A stretch of DNA of 64,000 bases. It comes from Eudorina sp. 2006-703-Eu-15 (Eukaryota; Chlorophyta; Chlorophyceae; Chlamydomonadales; Volvocaceae). Every line of letters starts with the position of its first letter. Position 1 is the first letter of the stretch. The notes under the pieces are model-generated. The model made no database searches and was not told where the DNA came from. It saw only the letters and a list, made by a program, of their open reading frames with translations. This document shows, in pieces, positions 33,459 through 45,608 of this stretch. A program made the position numbers and the translations under genes. The stretch spans positions 2,628,678 to 2,692,677 of the forward strand of contig BDSI01000002.1 in assembly GCA_003117195.1 (NCBI GenBank). Reading direction: 5' to 3'.

Positions 33459-36400
33459 ATGAACAACGTTTCCAGGTTACAACGACAAGCTTCCTTGGGG
33501 TGCTCACCGAGCGATGCGAGCACAAGTGGCAGGGTTCACGTCTCTTACGCTTCCAGACCCCACCGCTACAGCGACTTTCGGCCAGTGGCGACGTGCAGGA
33601 CTAGCAGTCGTGCCGCATCCCTGGTACCTCGAAGCATCGCAGATGGTCACGACGCCAACCGCTTGAAGGACTGCAATGTTCTCGAGTTGGAGACGTTCCT
33701 GCAGACATACCGGGAGCGTAACCAAGGTACGCCTGCAGGCCCGCTCTGTTAACCGTGGGTGGGCGTGCTCGGTGATGGTGCTGCGACGAATGCAAGCCAC
33801 GTCATTGTGGAGTGTGTGTGACTGAAAAGAAACTGAGCCGTGTGTGCATGTGTGTGTTTCTTAGGCAGGCAGAACAGGAGTGCGTGACATGCGAGGGGCC
33901 GAGTGGCGCCCTAGTTGCCCGTATGCGCATACAATATACCCATTGCCCGACCCATAAGATAAACAAAAGGCTGCGGTGTCGGAAGAACGCCGTCGATTTG
34001 GCGCGTTGTTGGTGTCGCGGCGCCGCGGAAGACTACCAGCTGGTGCGGGTGGGCTGCCTTGGCCACATAGACTCACACCACAGCCGTTTGTGCAAATGTG
34101 TGTGTAAGATAACTGACTGATATGTGTGTGAAAAAGATAACTTTGTGTGTGTCTCTTCTCTATTCGTCCCAGAACTGACACTGTGCGTGCCCATTCGACG
34201 CACCTGCTGGCTGCTGCCCGGCCGCGGTCCCGCAGCCCCGTCATCGTCACCTGGAGAGGTTTACCTTGTCGGCACTGGTCCAGGCGACCCTGGGCTGCTG
34301 ACCCTGCGCGCGGCGCAGCTCATGGCTACTGCAGATGTCGTATTGTACGACAGACTGGTATCGGACGAGATACTCCAGCTTGTGAACCCGGGCGCGCGCA
34401 TGGTGTACGTGGGCAAGACGGCGGGCTACCACACCCGGCGGCAGGAGGAAATCCACGAGCTGCTGCTCGCATTCGCTGAGGCCGGTGAGGATGGATTCTG
34501 CTGATGGGCACAGACGGGCGGATGGGGACCGGCCGTAAGGGCGCCAGGCCGTAACACGGAGCGACAATGCAGGTACATAGATAGGCACCAAGCGATCAGC
34601 AGGCTGGTGATGGCGCTGGTCGTATAGGATGGTGATGGCGCGCCTAGGCAGTCCGGCCAGACTTGTCCCGCTGAAGGTCGCCAACCAGGATTGTGTGGAC
34701 CCTCTCGTAGGTTGAAGGTGGTGGCTTCCGGGCATCTCGCAGCCAGCGGTGTCAACGCATACGCACACCCGGCTTTGTCATTGCAGTCTTTGGGGGCTTC
34801 TTTTGTGGGATCGGGGGATTACTTGCGCATACACGCCTCAAGTTCTGGGCGCAACCACCACCCTCGCGCAAGTCACGCGCTGTGCCTTACCACGGAGAGG
34901 ACCGCCCACCTCTTTCCCGCTGCAGGCGCGGTGGTGGTGCGGCTCAAGGGCGGCGACCCCTACGTGTTTGGGCGGGGCGGGGAGGAGGTGCAGTACCTGT
35001 CCTCGCGAGGCATCCGGGTGCACTGCGTCCCCGGCATCACGGCGGCGGCAGGTACGGTGCGCCGACAAGGAAGCCCATCTGCGGGCCGTGGGGTTGAAAA
35101 GGAACAGCCCAGACACAACCAGCCCGTCGACAAATACTTATCGACGGGGAGTGGGGTGCACAGGGCTGGGGCGGTGCGCTGGGAGGAGCAGCGGCTTGGT
35201 TGCGGAACAGCCAGGGTGCGGAACCTGAGCGTGGCGGCGCTGGGCATGACAGTGCGTGGCTTGTGCCAGCGGGCGGGCGGGGGGCTGATCGTATCCTGCA
35301 CCCGCGGCTCTGCTGGGCCCGCCGGACAGAACGCACGTGCGTGCCCCCCGCCACGGCCGGTGTCCTCCAGGTATCTGCGCCGAGCTCGGCATTCCGCTGA
35401 CGCACCGGGGCGTCGCGACCTCTGCCCGCTTCCTGACGGGTCACTCGCGGGAGGGCGGCGAGGAGGCTCTGGATGAGGCGGTGGCGCTGGCAGCCGACCC
35501 GTACACCACCCTCATCGTCTACATGGGTCTGCAGGTGGGGCCTAGGTCGCACACGGAAAGCGAATGCTGCGAAGGACTTGAATGATTGCTGCCGCGATAG
35601 TTGAGGAGTATAACGATGAACGCCCGGCGCCCCGGATCAATGGGGCTGCAGAACCCATAAGGCTTCCGCCATCTGCCCTTGGCAGTCCTGAGGCAGCTGG
35701 ACTAGGAGGGTTACCGTAGATGGCGAGGACCGCCAGGGGGGCGCGGGGCGGTTCAGGACACGAGGCTGCCCGCTTGATGCTCAGCGTGCGGCGGGAGGCT
35801 TGGGTGCAGGGCTTAATGAATGGAAGAACGTTACAGCGGATCCCGAAAAGGGATCAACGGTGTATAACAGGGCAAGCCCCAGGGCTTAATGTTGGCAGGC
35901 GTGCCGGTGGTGTACCTGGGGCCCCACCCGGCCGGTCCAGCTTCGTACCTACAACACCCACCCACCTGCAGCCGTATGGGTGCAGCGGGAGGGGGATCGT
36001 GCAGCTCTCTGTACCAGTCAGCGACAGCGCGAGCTCCGAAGCGCCAGGATTGCCTCTCCTGGAAACCGCACCAGGTCTGCCGAAATATCAACCCGCGGGA
36101 ACGGAGGATTTGTTTGCAACTCCAGCGTCTTGTTCGTTATTCGTACGTTATTAGTCTTATACGTGATCCGTACGCACGGTAACCGACTAGATGCCCTCCC
36201 AATGCCATATCTGTCCGCCCTATGCAGACCTTGCCCAAGCTGACCCAACAGCTGCTCGGGGCAGGGCTCCCGCCCGACACGCCTGCCGTCGCTGTGGAAC
36301 GTGGTACGACCTCTCAGCGGCGAGTGGTGTACGGTACGGCGGCGGACCTGCACGGGCTGGCGGCATCGGCGGCGCTGCGCACGCCCACCCTCATCCTCCT

Positions 36401-36626
36401 CGGGCAGGTGGTGGGCTTGAGTCCGGGATGGCAGTCGTGGAGCGAGGCGGGCCGGCCGCTGGAGTGGAACGAGGCGAGCAGCTACCCGCCGCTGCGGCTG
36501 CAGCTGGATGTGGACATGGCGCCGGCAACGGAGAGGACAGGGTCGGGGTCGGGGTCGGGGCGACGGAAGTCTAGAGGTACAGAGAAGGGGTCAGGGGAAG
36601 GAGAGCGGCCGCTGCTTGAGGTGTAG
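33459..36626 (+). CDS. UPM1: Uroporphyrinogen-III C-methyltransferase (siroheme synthesis), plastid-type
   Basis: Exons: 33459-33726, 34173-34484, 34926-35051, 35371-35534, 36228-36626; in phase, 422 residues. The enzyme adds two SAM-derived methyl groups to uroporphyrinogen III to give precorrin-2, the branch to siroheme for nitrite and sulfite reductases. The SAM-binding loop VGTGPGDP is at 122-129, followed by [20 protein letters not shown]. The conserved [19 protein letters not shown] lies at about 196-214, then PGITAAAG and the PLTHRG segment in exon 4. The first roughly 115 residues precede the catalytic core and are rich in Ser, Arg and Ala with few acids, as expected for a chloroplast transit peptide. 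The C-terminal tail is low-complexity (Gly/Ser/Arg/Glu). Symbol by analogy with the plant gene. Confidence 0.95.
35830..35860 (+). repeat. GTTACAGCGGA-type dispersed element
   Basis: GTTACAGCGGATCCC in intron 4 of the methyltransferase gene; a member of the family seen at 17586, 37587, 39202, 44317 and 45873. Confidence 0.5.
36047..36083 (+). repeat. Short fragment shared with the snRNA array unit
   Basis: GGATTGCCTCTCCTGGAAAC and flanking bases match a part of every array unit (for example 49147-49182). It lies in intron 4 of the methyltransferase gene. Confidence 0.75.
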
Positions 36627-37983
36627 AGGCATTATTAGTTGGGGTTCATGGCCGAAGTAAAGGCGGGGCGGGGGCGCGCAGGGGTGGATTCTTAGCTGCT
36701 TGACTGTTTCGTGCTGCCTGAGTCTTCACCGCAGCAAATGTGTATGCTACCATGCTGGGCTTGTGTGCACGGTATGTGGCTCGTGTACTCTGGCAATCCC
36801 CACGATGATTCATTGAAGGTGGGCCTCGCGTGCCGGACCGCCGAATACGCGGTTCGCAATTGGAACTGTGAAAACCCTTTTAAAAAGGGATTGGCTTTCT
36901 AAAGCCGGCGCGCGGGTGCAGGGTTCGGTGCTAGGGCGTGCAAGGCCGAGAATGCGTGCTTGTGTGTGCCGTGACTCGAACCCCGGGACGAAAGGGATGT
37001 TAATTCCCAACGGCGGCAAAGGCATCGCCGACAACAAAGTTGGGGACGGCGGGCTGGGATAACGATGAGGTGGTTCGAAGCGAACGGGCTCGTTTCCCTC
37101 GCTGGCACCGGGTCAGGTCCGCTCGGCTTCAGCTGCTATTATCTGTCCCAGCTGTCGGTAGCATGTCCCTACCTGCTTATAGGCCATTGGTGGGGTATCA
37201 GCTCGTCGGTGACGGCCTCTGCCAGATGTCAATCCAATCGCCTTTCAACGCCCCATTTGGACTGTCATGTCGCTCAACAATATCGGCCCCCTGCATGTGG
37301 GTTGTCCGATGCCGAATCTGATCCGATGACCAGGACCTGGGTTGAGACGATGCGTGCCAGCTTATCCGCGGGCTGGATGGTATTGGTTGCGGATGTCGCT
37401 GTGTCTTCAGATGTTTGTTTCCTGAAACTCCGCCGTGTTTGTATGTGTGTCTCTTAGGCAGGCAGAGCAGGAGTGCGCGACATGCAAGGAGCATAGCTAA
37501 ACCCGGAAAATGCCCATATGCTACAAAACCGCCCCTGCCCCAACCCAGCCAAACAGCATTCAGAAAGATACATTATTATCAAGGATGTTACAGCTGACCC
37601 CGCGGGTCATTCATTGTAAGGCGGAAGGCGAACGACGGGCTGCGTAGGTCAGCATATGTCGGCATGTGGCTGCTGAGCTGATGTCGTTAAGACCACCAGC
37701 CGGTGTGGTTCCGCTGCCCCGCGGGTCGCTCAAGACACATACACGCCACCATGCTGTGAGTGCGTGCGTGCGACGCGCGTGACGCTGGTCGGAGTACACC
37801 CACCGCGCGTGCGTGTGTGTTACATAACCCCATAACTGTACAGTAAGTGCTTTTGCAAGCCGTAGCCCCAAGGGCACGCAAAGAACGCCTAACAGCGCAT
37901 GCATGAGTCCAAAAGGGACGACCTACTTGTGATGGGTCCACATGCACTGAAGTGGACATAGGGAATCCTACAGGATCCTACCT
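36627..37983. other. Spacer with repeat fragments
   Basis: No gene was identified. It contains a sequence at 37443-37485 that recurs at 33851-33893, a B-box-like GGTTCGAGTC on the minus strand near 36971-36980, and a dispersed element at 37587-37610. Confidence 0.5.
37587..37610 (+). repeat. GTTACAGC...GTCAT dispersed element
   Basis: GTTACAGCTGACC, then CCGCGGGTCAT, preceded by an AT-rich ATTATTATCAAG. A close copy lies at 39202. Confidence 0.6.
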
Positions 37984-38750
37984 CCGCGAGGACAGTGTCA
38001 CTAGGGTTTGCAGGGCAATCTTTGCAGGGCAGTCCAACAAAACATGCTTATCATTCTCGACCTGAACCTCGACAACGCAGCAACGGCAGGCCCGCCGTTA
38101 CCTAGGGACACGGTGTTTGCCCCTACGCCCACTGTTGGCTTCCAAAGCCCACAACCGCAATTGCAGTAGCTTGCGATGCACACTGCCGCCCAGTCACCGT
38201 CTCCACCTCCACAGCATTTATCCTCTGCAGCTCGTATTAGCACCGACCCATGGGTCCTGGGCGCGCCCAGCTCCCGCGCACCCCTCCCAAACCGCGTTCC
38301 GAAGCGTCATTCATTGCATTGCTGTACGGCGGAATGTTCAACACCCCGCCGTACAGCAAGGCAATGAACGACAATCAGGGGCATCCCCTTGATAGCCGCA
38401 CATGCCAAGGCGGCAACATTCTCGGCAATACCAAAACAGTGCGGAAAGTTGTGGCACAGCGTCTTTAACACCTGGCACAAGGCACAAACCACTGAGCCAC
38501 GAACACACAACCCTAGGTCTGTGCGTTTGCGGCCCAGCGGCGTGCCCAGGCCCAGGCACATGCCTTGTTGCCAACCACTCCTTGGCATTTGATATGCTGC
38601 TTTCCCACGGAACACACCCACCGCGCGCACAAACTCCGCCCCCCTGCTATGGCCTCGGCCGCTGCCTTCAGGCCTGTACCCTGAACAGCACTGCATGTCG
38701 GTCCCAGTCTTGGACTGGGGCCGTTCGCCGCAGCCTGTGCGGCCGCACAT
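37984..38750 (-). pseudogene. Degraded non-LTR retroelement fragment (zinc-binding C-terminus)
   Basis: Read on the minus strand, 38080-37990 encodes CRCCVVEVQVENDKHVLLDC followed by PAKIALQTLV. This C-x-C-C...H-x4-D-C arrangement resembles the Cys/His cluster at the end of reverse transcriptases of non-LTR retrotransposons. A second frame at 38750-38307 has CALCQVLKTLCHNFPHC. No intact reverse-transcriptase core is visible and the frames are broken. The assignment rests on these short motifs only. Confidence 0.35.
38310..38368. repeat. Long hairpin, 23-bp arms with one mismatch
   Basis: The left arm (38310-38332) and right arm (38346-38368) pair at 22 of 23 positions around a 13-nt loop. 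The arm core is GCTGTACGGCGG/CCGCCGTACAGC. Confidence 0.9.
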
Positions 38751-39201
38751 TCCACTCAGCAGCGCGCCTCATTCCGCAGCCAATTCCAGCACGGGAAGCT
38801 CAGGATGGCCAGATCGACGATGCCGGCCGCAGGCAAGTAGGCTTCGGTTTGGGACTGAGGGAGGAGAGGGGAGCAGTGGGCAGCGCACGTGCTGACACTG
38901 TACCCCATCTGAAGCGTGCCTGCGCCACACCATGACATGTGTATCCGCCGCCGGATACCGCTGTTCGGCCTCAACCGGCGAACCACACGGCAAGGAACCA
39001 CATGCGCCTGATTCTGAAACGCAACAGCAGCTCAGACGCCGACAGCGGCTACACATGTTTTCACTACCAGGTTTGCATGTGGGCGTACGGTAGTGGGAAT
39101 ACATTTGTTCGCAGCTTTACTGTGCAACATAGGCGAGAAAACCAACATTATTTTGTTCTCGCAGCAGATGTGACGTGGCCCGCGTGCTTTATTATTAGGA
39201 T

Positions 39202-39236
39202 GTTACAGCGGACCCCGCGGGTCATCGGTGACAGCC
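39202..39236 (+). repeat. GTTACAGC...GTCATCGGTGAC dispersed element
   Basis: GTTACAGCGGACC followed by CCGCGGGTCATCGGTGAC, preceded by TTTATTATTAGGAT. The most complete member of the family in this window. Confidence 0.65.
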
Positions 39237-39478
39237 CACGGCAACGCGTGCTTGCCGAAACCACGACAAACAGCGGCCTGTTTACTTGGGAATGCCACGA
39301 TCGTGTATCTCTGTCAAACACCTACCGCCCAGCACGTGGTGTGCGGGCGGGTAAGGGATGTACGTCTGGCTTCTACAACCTGGTCCATCCCTTCCAATGG
39401 CAGCGTACGTTCTTGTACTGCACCCCCGAAACCTAAGAGGATCCTAGGTGGCTCACCGGGCGCTGTCGCCTCACGCAG

Positions 39479-39874
39479 CTACGTCGTCGGCACGAAGAGG
39501 CTCTCGCCCAGCTCCTCCGCCAGGTCAGTGAGGCAGCAGAGCACTGCCTCCACGTCCGGCTTCACGGGGTCGCCGTCGAGGTATTCTGCGTCGATAAGAG
39601 CTCGCAGGAGCGTCACGGTGACCGGCCGCTTGCTGGCGTCTTGGACGCGCGTGTGCGTCACGTGCGTGCTGATGTCCTTCAGGGACTCGAGGCCGTCCTC
39701 AAGCCCAGGGTACTTGCTCACGACCTGCTGGAGCACCACTTTGTTGACGTCCATGTAGCAGCCCGTGGACAAGCGGCTGAACGTCATGTGCTTTGCTGAC
39801 TTCGGCGTAAGTCCAGGAGAAGCTAGTCGTGCGAGCTTATTCTCCGTTTGTAACGCTATCTCACACAGCAACAT
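39479..39874 (-). CDS. Hypothetical protein, 131 residues
   Basis: An uninterrupted minus-strand ORF from ATG (39872-39874) to a stop at 39479. The composition is balanced and looks coding (for example VLQQVVSKYPGLEDGLESL and VTLLRALIDAEYLDGDPV), unlike the low-complexity frames nearby. It is probably helical with acidic patches. I recognise no family. It may be one exon of a larger gene, or part of a mobile element, since repeat fragments surround it. There is no evidence of expression in the sequence. Confidence 0.4.
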   Translation of the reverse strand: MLLCEIALQTENKLARLASPGLTPKSAKHMTFSRLSTGCYMDVNKVVLQQVVSKYPGLEDGLESLKDISTHVTHTRVQDASKRPVTVTLLRALIDAEYLDGDPVKPDVEAVLCCLTDLAEELGESLFVPTT

Positions 39875-41115
39875 TTTGCTGCAGCTCTACAAGCTGCGAC
39901 TCAAGGCTGCGGCCTGCTTGGACTCGGCTATGACAGCTGCCAGCTGGGGCCCGGGCACCAAAGACGCTCGCAATATGTGACGATAGATTTCAGAGAGGAC
40001 GTGGCCGTTCTGTTTCAGTAAAATGACAGAGTGTTCCTTCAGGGCTACCCGTACGTCCAGCTCAATTAGGCAATGAACGCTTCAGTAACTACGTTTTCTA
40101 TACTCGAAGCTCATGCATCGTTGAGAAAATGACACAGAACATGCGAGAAAGGCCGGTAAGACGTATGCCGGTGTAGCTAGCGGAGCTTGAATGCGACGGT
40201 GAGGCTTCGCAGCTTGGAAATAGTCAGCGATGACAGCTGATCTTGAAATTTCGTGTGTTTAGCTAGCCAGCTTGCATGGGTTAGGATAAGTTTAGAAGGA
40301 CCTTGTACGATACTGCACGATCCCTAGTTCCCCACATGCCGATGGGGATGACCGTACTGAAATCGCTGCGCTGCAGCCAGTCAAGTCCTGGTGGACGTAG
40401 CTGCCCCCCCCCCCGCCGACCATGACGCCGAGTGTGGTGTCACCCGCTGCCTGGTCTGGTGTCGTGACCATGGTCCCTCCTTCGCTCCTAGTCATAGCGG
40501 CCACCCTCCTGCAACTGGCGACTAGACATCCCGATGTATGTGCTTTTACACCCTCAATGCTCTGAAAGTGTCGCGCCTCATGTTATCGCCAAGCGGGGTC
40601 CTACATGCTACGGCATCAGTGCCGAAACCCTAAGCATTTCCTTTGAGACACCCCCAAGGGAGTTAACGTGATTAGATGAAACCAAGCGGTTTCCGATTCG
40701 TAACCATGTAGTTTTCGACTCGAAAGAGCTGGCAACTGTCACGCCGTGTCAAACGCAAGTTTTATCCCATGTCTGCTACAAAATTGAATTAAAATTCCTA
40801 AACACAAGGGAACACAACTACACGAGCACAGACGGGATCGTGAGGGATCGCCTAGGTTGCTTGACTTGAACTGTGCCCTTCAAAACGCGTACGATCGTGC
40901 GCAAATACACTGGATAATCATAATGACAGCAGGTATCGACTCTAGTTTGTACTTTGGAATCAAACGCGAAGATGCACGTACGGCTGCATTCTCGGCCGTC
41001 CAGTTAGTTTGGACTCACACCGATAAATGTTCTTTATCACCACCTGCCACAGTAATAAGTGCTACACGGCAGCGCTGTCTCTTCGTAGAAATCGTGTATC
41101 TCGTAGCAAGGTTCG
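39875..41115. other. Spacer upstream of the OPR gene
   Basis: No gene was identified. Moderately AT-rich compared with the flanking genes. Confidence 0.5.
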
Positions 41116-44100
41116 ATGAAAATGTTTCTCAAAAATGGTCGGCATTTGCGGGACTTTGCCACAGGAAGCTGCCCTTTTCACTCGTTGGTGAGAACAATAC
41201 ATGAAACGTTCACTGCATTCTTCTCGTGGGCGTTTCCGTGTCTTTCGAAAACACAGGAATACTTCTGGTGCGTGCAGGCCAGATTTCGTTTCGGCAGACA
41301 ATGGCAGCGTTTGTCGGCCGTAAGTGCAACACCTGCGCTTGCTGTTCCTGGCACGGACCCGACACAGTCCGAGCAGCTCGTCGTGGTGCCGGCGCTCAGT
41401 TCGCCGCCCATCCTCCAGCACATTCTCCTTGCCAACCATTTCGAACACGTTAAAGACCTCTTCTCATCGCACCGGTCAGATATGTCTCCTGCGGACGTGA
41501 CTGTTGCTTGGGTCCGATTGGTAAGCTTGGTTACAGCGCCCGCATGCATGTGTATCGCGACTGACTATGAGTTAACGCTGTTGGGGAAAGGAGCTGCGTT
41601 GGGCCCCGATGATCAGCGTTACGGAAGTCTACGGTCCCGTACTGTGCAACATCCTTCTTGGCCGTCAACCGACCGCACTCATTGCCTCATGCGCGCAGGC
41701 AAAGGTCAGCAAGGACCCATCCGAACGGTTATCGCCAGAGCTTCAGAAATTTGTGGTAAGGGCTCCATCTGCCAGCTGAATGTGCCCAGGAGCTCGTCGT
41801 GTTGTGCCTTGAGTTGCACGCAACTACGTGCCGCCAGGCGAATTCCCTTAATTGACACCCTGTCTTTCCTTCCTTCCTGCAGGATATAATGGCTTGTGCC
41901 ACAATCGACCGAATGCAGCTGTTCACGGCCGGCCAACTGTGTTCCGTCATCTGGGGCGCATCGAAGCTGAAAAAGGACGTGGCGCAGAGCGGGATGTTCA
42001 AGTCCTTCCTCAAGGTGCGGCTTCAGGCAACCCGGGCCGTCCCGCAGCAGCGGGCATCCTGTCCGTACGTCGGGCCTCCCGCCGCACACACCAGTCCAGT
42101 CAACTTAGTTCGCGATTCAGCCGACGCCCCCCTCTGCGATCCTCCATCCCCGACGCAACCTTGACTGCACGGATGCAACCGCGTGATGCCCACTCGTGGC
42201 AGAGCCACGCTCCTTTTCACGGAGCCGACCACATTTGGGGGGTCCGTAAACGTGTGCGTGTTCTCCTTGCCCCGCTGCAAGGCCGCTGACACTCGTATTG
42301 ATCCATCGACAGCGATTGTTGACTGTGACGCGCGCATCATGATCAAGCAATGTTGTAGTTTGACTCGCTGTGGCGTTCAACGGGTGCTGCGTGGCACCTG
42401 TTAGATCTTGGTGGGGTGATATTCCAACCGTACTGCGGATCCGGTACAGCGGGATCGTGTACGGGGTACTGCATGGTACGGCCCTTGGCGCCACTCCCCT
42501 TCTGGCCCTTCATCCCCTCGGTGGGGTTGGGGGCCCCTGGCCGACCGTCTTACGACAACCCTACCTGGCGGACGTGCACCTTTGTATGTGGCTGCCAGTC
42601 CTATTTACCCCACCTTTTCATTTTACCCCGCCTCATCATTTCACCCCACCCGGCCACGCAACAGGCCTGGGAGGCTGAGATGGAGGGCCACCTGACCACC
42701 CTGGACCTGGACCAGGTCCGCAAGTGCCTGGCCGCCATCACCCGGGTGCGCCACACGCCCGGACCCAACTGGAAGCTCAAGGCGGAGGCGGTGCTCACCG
42801 AGCGCCTGGGCGGCTGTGCCTGCCCCAAGACGCTGGCGTGCTGCCTGGTGTCGACGGCCAGCCTGGGCTTCGCACTGCACCCCTCGCCCGCGTTCCGGGA
42901 GGCGGTCGCGGCGGCGTGCCGGGCGTCGTTCGGCCAGCCGGCCCTGCGCGGCAGCCAGGACACCGCTCGGTTCGCGTGCAGCGCGCTGTGGGCGGCGGCC
43001 CTGCTGGGTGTGCCGCTGGGGAGCGACACGACCCAGGTGAGCGGTTGGGGGTGAGCGGTTGGGGGGAGCTAGGGGGAGCGATACCAGCCAGTTGGCGAGG
43101 GAGGTGGGAGTGCTCAGCCGTGTGACCGCTTCGCGCCCGGGTTGCGGTACTCGGGACACATCGACGCCTCATCATGGATGCCGGGTCTATCTGTGTTTGT
43201 GCCTGCCTGACTGTTTGGATGACTTGACTGTTTGTCTGACTGACTGCGCCCCCCAGATGATGCTCTCGCACGTGACCGCCGCGGGAACGCCTCCGTCGAG
43301 CTCGGGCGGCGCGGGTGCCCCGGGGGTAGGGGTGGTTGCGCGTCCCACTGGGGACGATGTGCTGGAGGTCGCCTGCGCCGCCTCGGAGCGGGAAGGGCCG
43401 GCCAGCGGTGGTACCGGCCGCAGTGCATCGGGCGGAGCCCTCACTCCCCTCGACTTCGCGCAGGTGGGTGGGCAGCGCCCGAGTGGGAGGGAGATAAGAT
43501 AGTGGGACTTCGGTCGGTGTCGTGGCGAGAGTGCACACTAGGTTTTGCTGTCTGTGCTTTGGCGTGCTTCCGTGGCGGACTCCACGTTGTCTTGAGTTTT
43601 ATGCGAGCTCAGAAGTCTGCTGAAAAGGGAACATGGCGGATTTGCACCTTTTCATTGTGGTCCGGTCCATCAGTTGCGGTCGTGTGATGGGGCCTTCCCG
43701 CCAGACGGCCGCCATGTGGGTTGAGAATCCTCTCCGTCTGCTCGTCCGTCCATCCGGGCTGGGGGCGCGGGTGCGGGTGCGGGTGCGGGCGCAGATGTCG
43801 TCGTAGCCTGGTCTAGCCCGGCCCTTGGCCCGCCCCCGGCCCCCTCATCGAGAATCTCATTAATAGTGTTGTAGCCGGGCCCCATTCGGTGGCTTTCCCC
43901 ATATCGCACTCACCTCTGCGTCCGGGCCTGGCGGTGCAGGTGTTCTGGGCGCTGTCGAAGCTGCGCTACAAGCCACTCGAGGCGGAGCTGTCGGCGCTGC
44001 TGTCCGCCACTGCCCAGCTGCTGCCAAGCGCGCAGCCGGAGCTGCTGGCCACCATCCTGTGGGGTCTGGCGGACCTCGAGGTGCGCGCGCCCCCGGGGGT

Positions 44101-45608
44101 CCGTGGCGCACACGCTGCCACGCTGCGACCTGTGAGGGCGGGGATTCCGCGAGGATGCCGGCGGTGGGGGCGTGCGCTGGGAAGAGTCCAGGGGTGGACA
44201 TCCGTACGGTCAGCACGGCCGGCAGCCGTACGTACCTTCACGGGCCCTGACCCCTCTTTGGGTCGCCTCTCACCGTGTAACGGTTTAGGGTTTTTATCCA
44301 TGAACATAATATTGATGTTACTGTGGACAACCCGCGGGTCATCGGTGACCGTTTTCCGCGCCTCCCCTTGAAGACTTTGGGACGGGCGGACGGGCGAGTT
44401 CGCAGGTGGTGCGCGAACCCGCCCGAACGCCACCTGCGCTGCCGGGTTCGTGATCCCCATGTGGCGTGGTCTCGTCTCTCAGGGAATAACACGATGCAGT
44501 TCATGGACACACGAGCCCAGCAGTCCCGGATGCCCATCCCGTCTTACGACGTCTCCGCCGTGTGCTTGTGCCCCGCGCCCGCCGCAGGTAGTCCCCCCCG
44601 ACGCTTGGCTGCAGCTGACCTATTCGTCGTTCGAGAGGCAGCTGGGCGCGGCCAGCGCGGAGCCGCTGCAGGCGCTGCTGCACGCGGCCGCCACGCTGCA
44701 GTTGCCCGCGCCGCAGTGGAGCGGTCGGCTGATGGAGCGGCTGCAGGTGGGGACCTGCCTGTCTGGGGGCCGGGGCCGGTGTGCGTGTGTAAAAGAGGAC
44801 TGAGCCGCGAGAAGCGAAGTCCAGCGTATCAGGCGATGTAGGCGAAGGAAGTAAATGCGGTGTGCGTGTGTGTGTGTGTGTTGTGGGGGAGGGGGCGCAG
44901 CAACCACCACCGGTCCAAGGCCTTCCTCCCTCCACGCCGCATGCATGCACGGGCTGCCCGTTACACGGCCTCGAGGCTGTCCCAGGAAGTCGAAGGACCC
45001 GCCGTTGTCTGGACCGGACCGGACCGGATCCGCAATCCTGAGAATCCGCCATCATGTATTCTGAGCGCCAGTAACCTTCAACCTGCCTCAGGGGCCGCTG
45101 TCTCCCTGCGCCTCGCGACCTCATTTGGAAGCCCTTGTTTCACCAGGGCTGTATGTGACCTCTCGGATGTCCGCCGACCGCTGTGCCCTTGCGATGCTGC
45201 TGGGCGCCGGGAATGGCCGCCATACCTAGTAGCCGGTTCCGACTGCGAGCGAGCGTCCATGCGCGAGTTGTGCATCGTGGGGTTGATGGGCCGTGGGTTC
45301 ATGGGCCGTGGGCCATTGATGTTCGTTCCGGAGGTGATCCCGCTGCCCCACCCGCTCTGCATGGCCACCCAACGTTGGCCCCCCAGGACGTTGACCTGCG
45401 GGCGCTGCCGGACGGAAATGTGGTAGACCTCGTCATGTCGATGCACGCGCTGGCCATGCACCCGCCGCCGCAGCTGGCGCACCGGCTGCAGGACGAGTGC
45501 ATCAAGCGGCTCAAGCTTCGCAGCGCGGCGGCGGCGGCGGCGGCGGCCGGGGGGACGGCGGACGTTACGGGGCAGATGGCGGCAGGTGCCCGGGCGGACA
45601 GCGCATGA
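41116..45608 (+). CDS. Octotricopeptide-repeat (OPR) family protein, probably organelle-targeted
   Basis: Nine exons: 41116-41187, 41278-41520, 41699-41755, 41883-42014, 42665-43036, 43257-43463, 43940-44080, 44588-44746, 45387-45608. All lengths are multiples of three and they join to 534 residues. The first roughly 60 residues are basic and Ser/Ala-rich with little acid, as in organelle transit peptides. The body is helical repeats of about 38 residues with the OPR hallmark L-W-[AG]-L-A: SVIWGASKL (exon 4), VFWALSKLRYKP and ATILWGLADLEVVPPDAWL (exons 7-8), then LLHAAATLQLPAPQW and MSMHALAMHPPPQL. OPR proteins of chlorophycean algae bind specific chloroplast or mitochondrial RNAs for stability, splicing or translation; the RNA target here is unknown. 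The end is Ala-rich. The first exon and its 90-nt intron are less certain than the rest. Confidence 0.83.
44317..44350 (+). repeat. GTTAC...GTCATCGGTGAC dispersed element
   Basis: GTTACTGTGGACAA followed by CCCGCGGGTCATCGGTGACC, in intron 7 of the OPR gene. Confidence 0.55.

Noticed and set aside
36966..37051. Minus-strand tRNA-Leu(UAA)-like sequence with a B-box
   Set aside because: The T-stem has only three of five pairs, and the acceptor and B-box cannot be satisfied together.
42601..43538. Minus-strand frames opposite OPR exons 5 and 6
   Set aside because: Antisense shadows of exons whose sense frame shows consistent splicing and OPR repeats.
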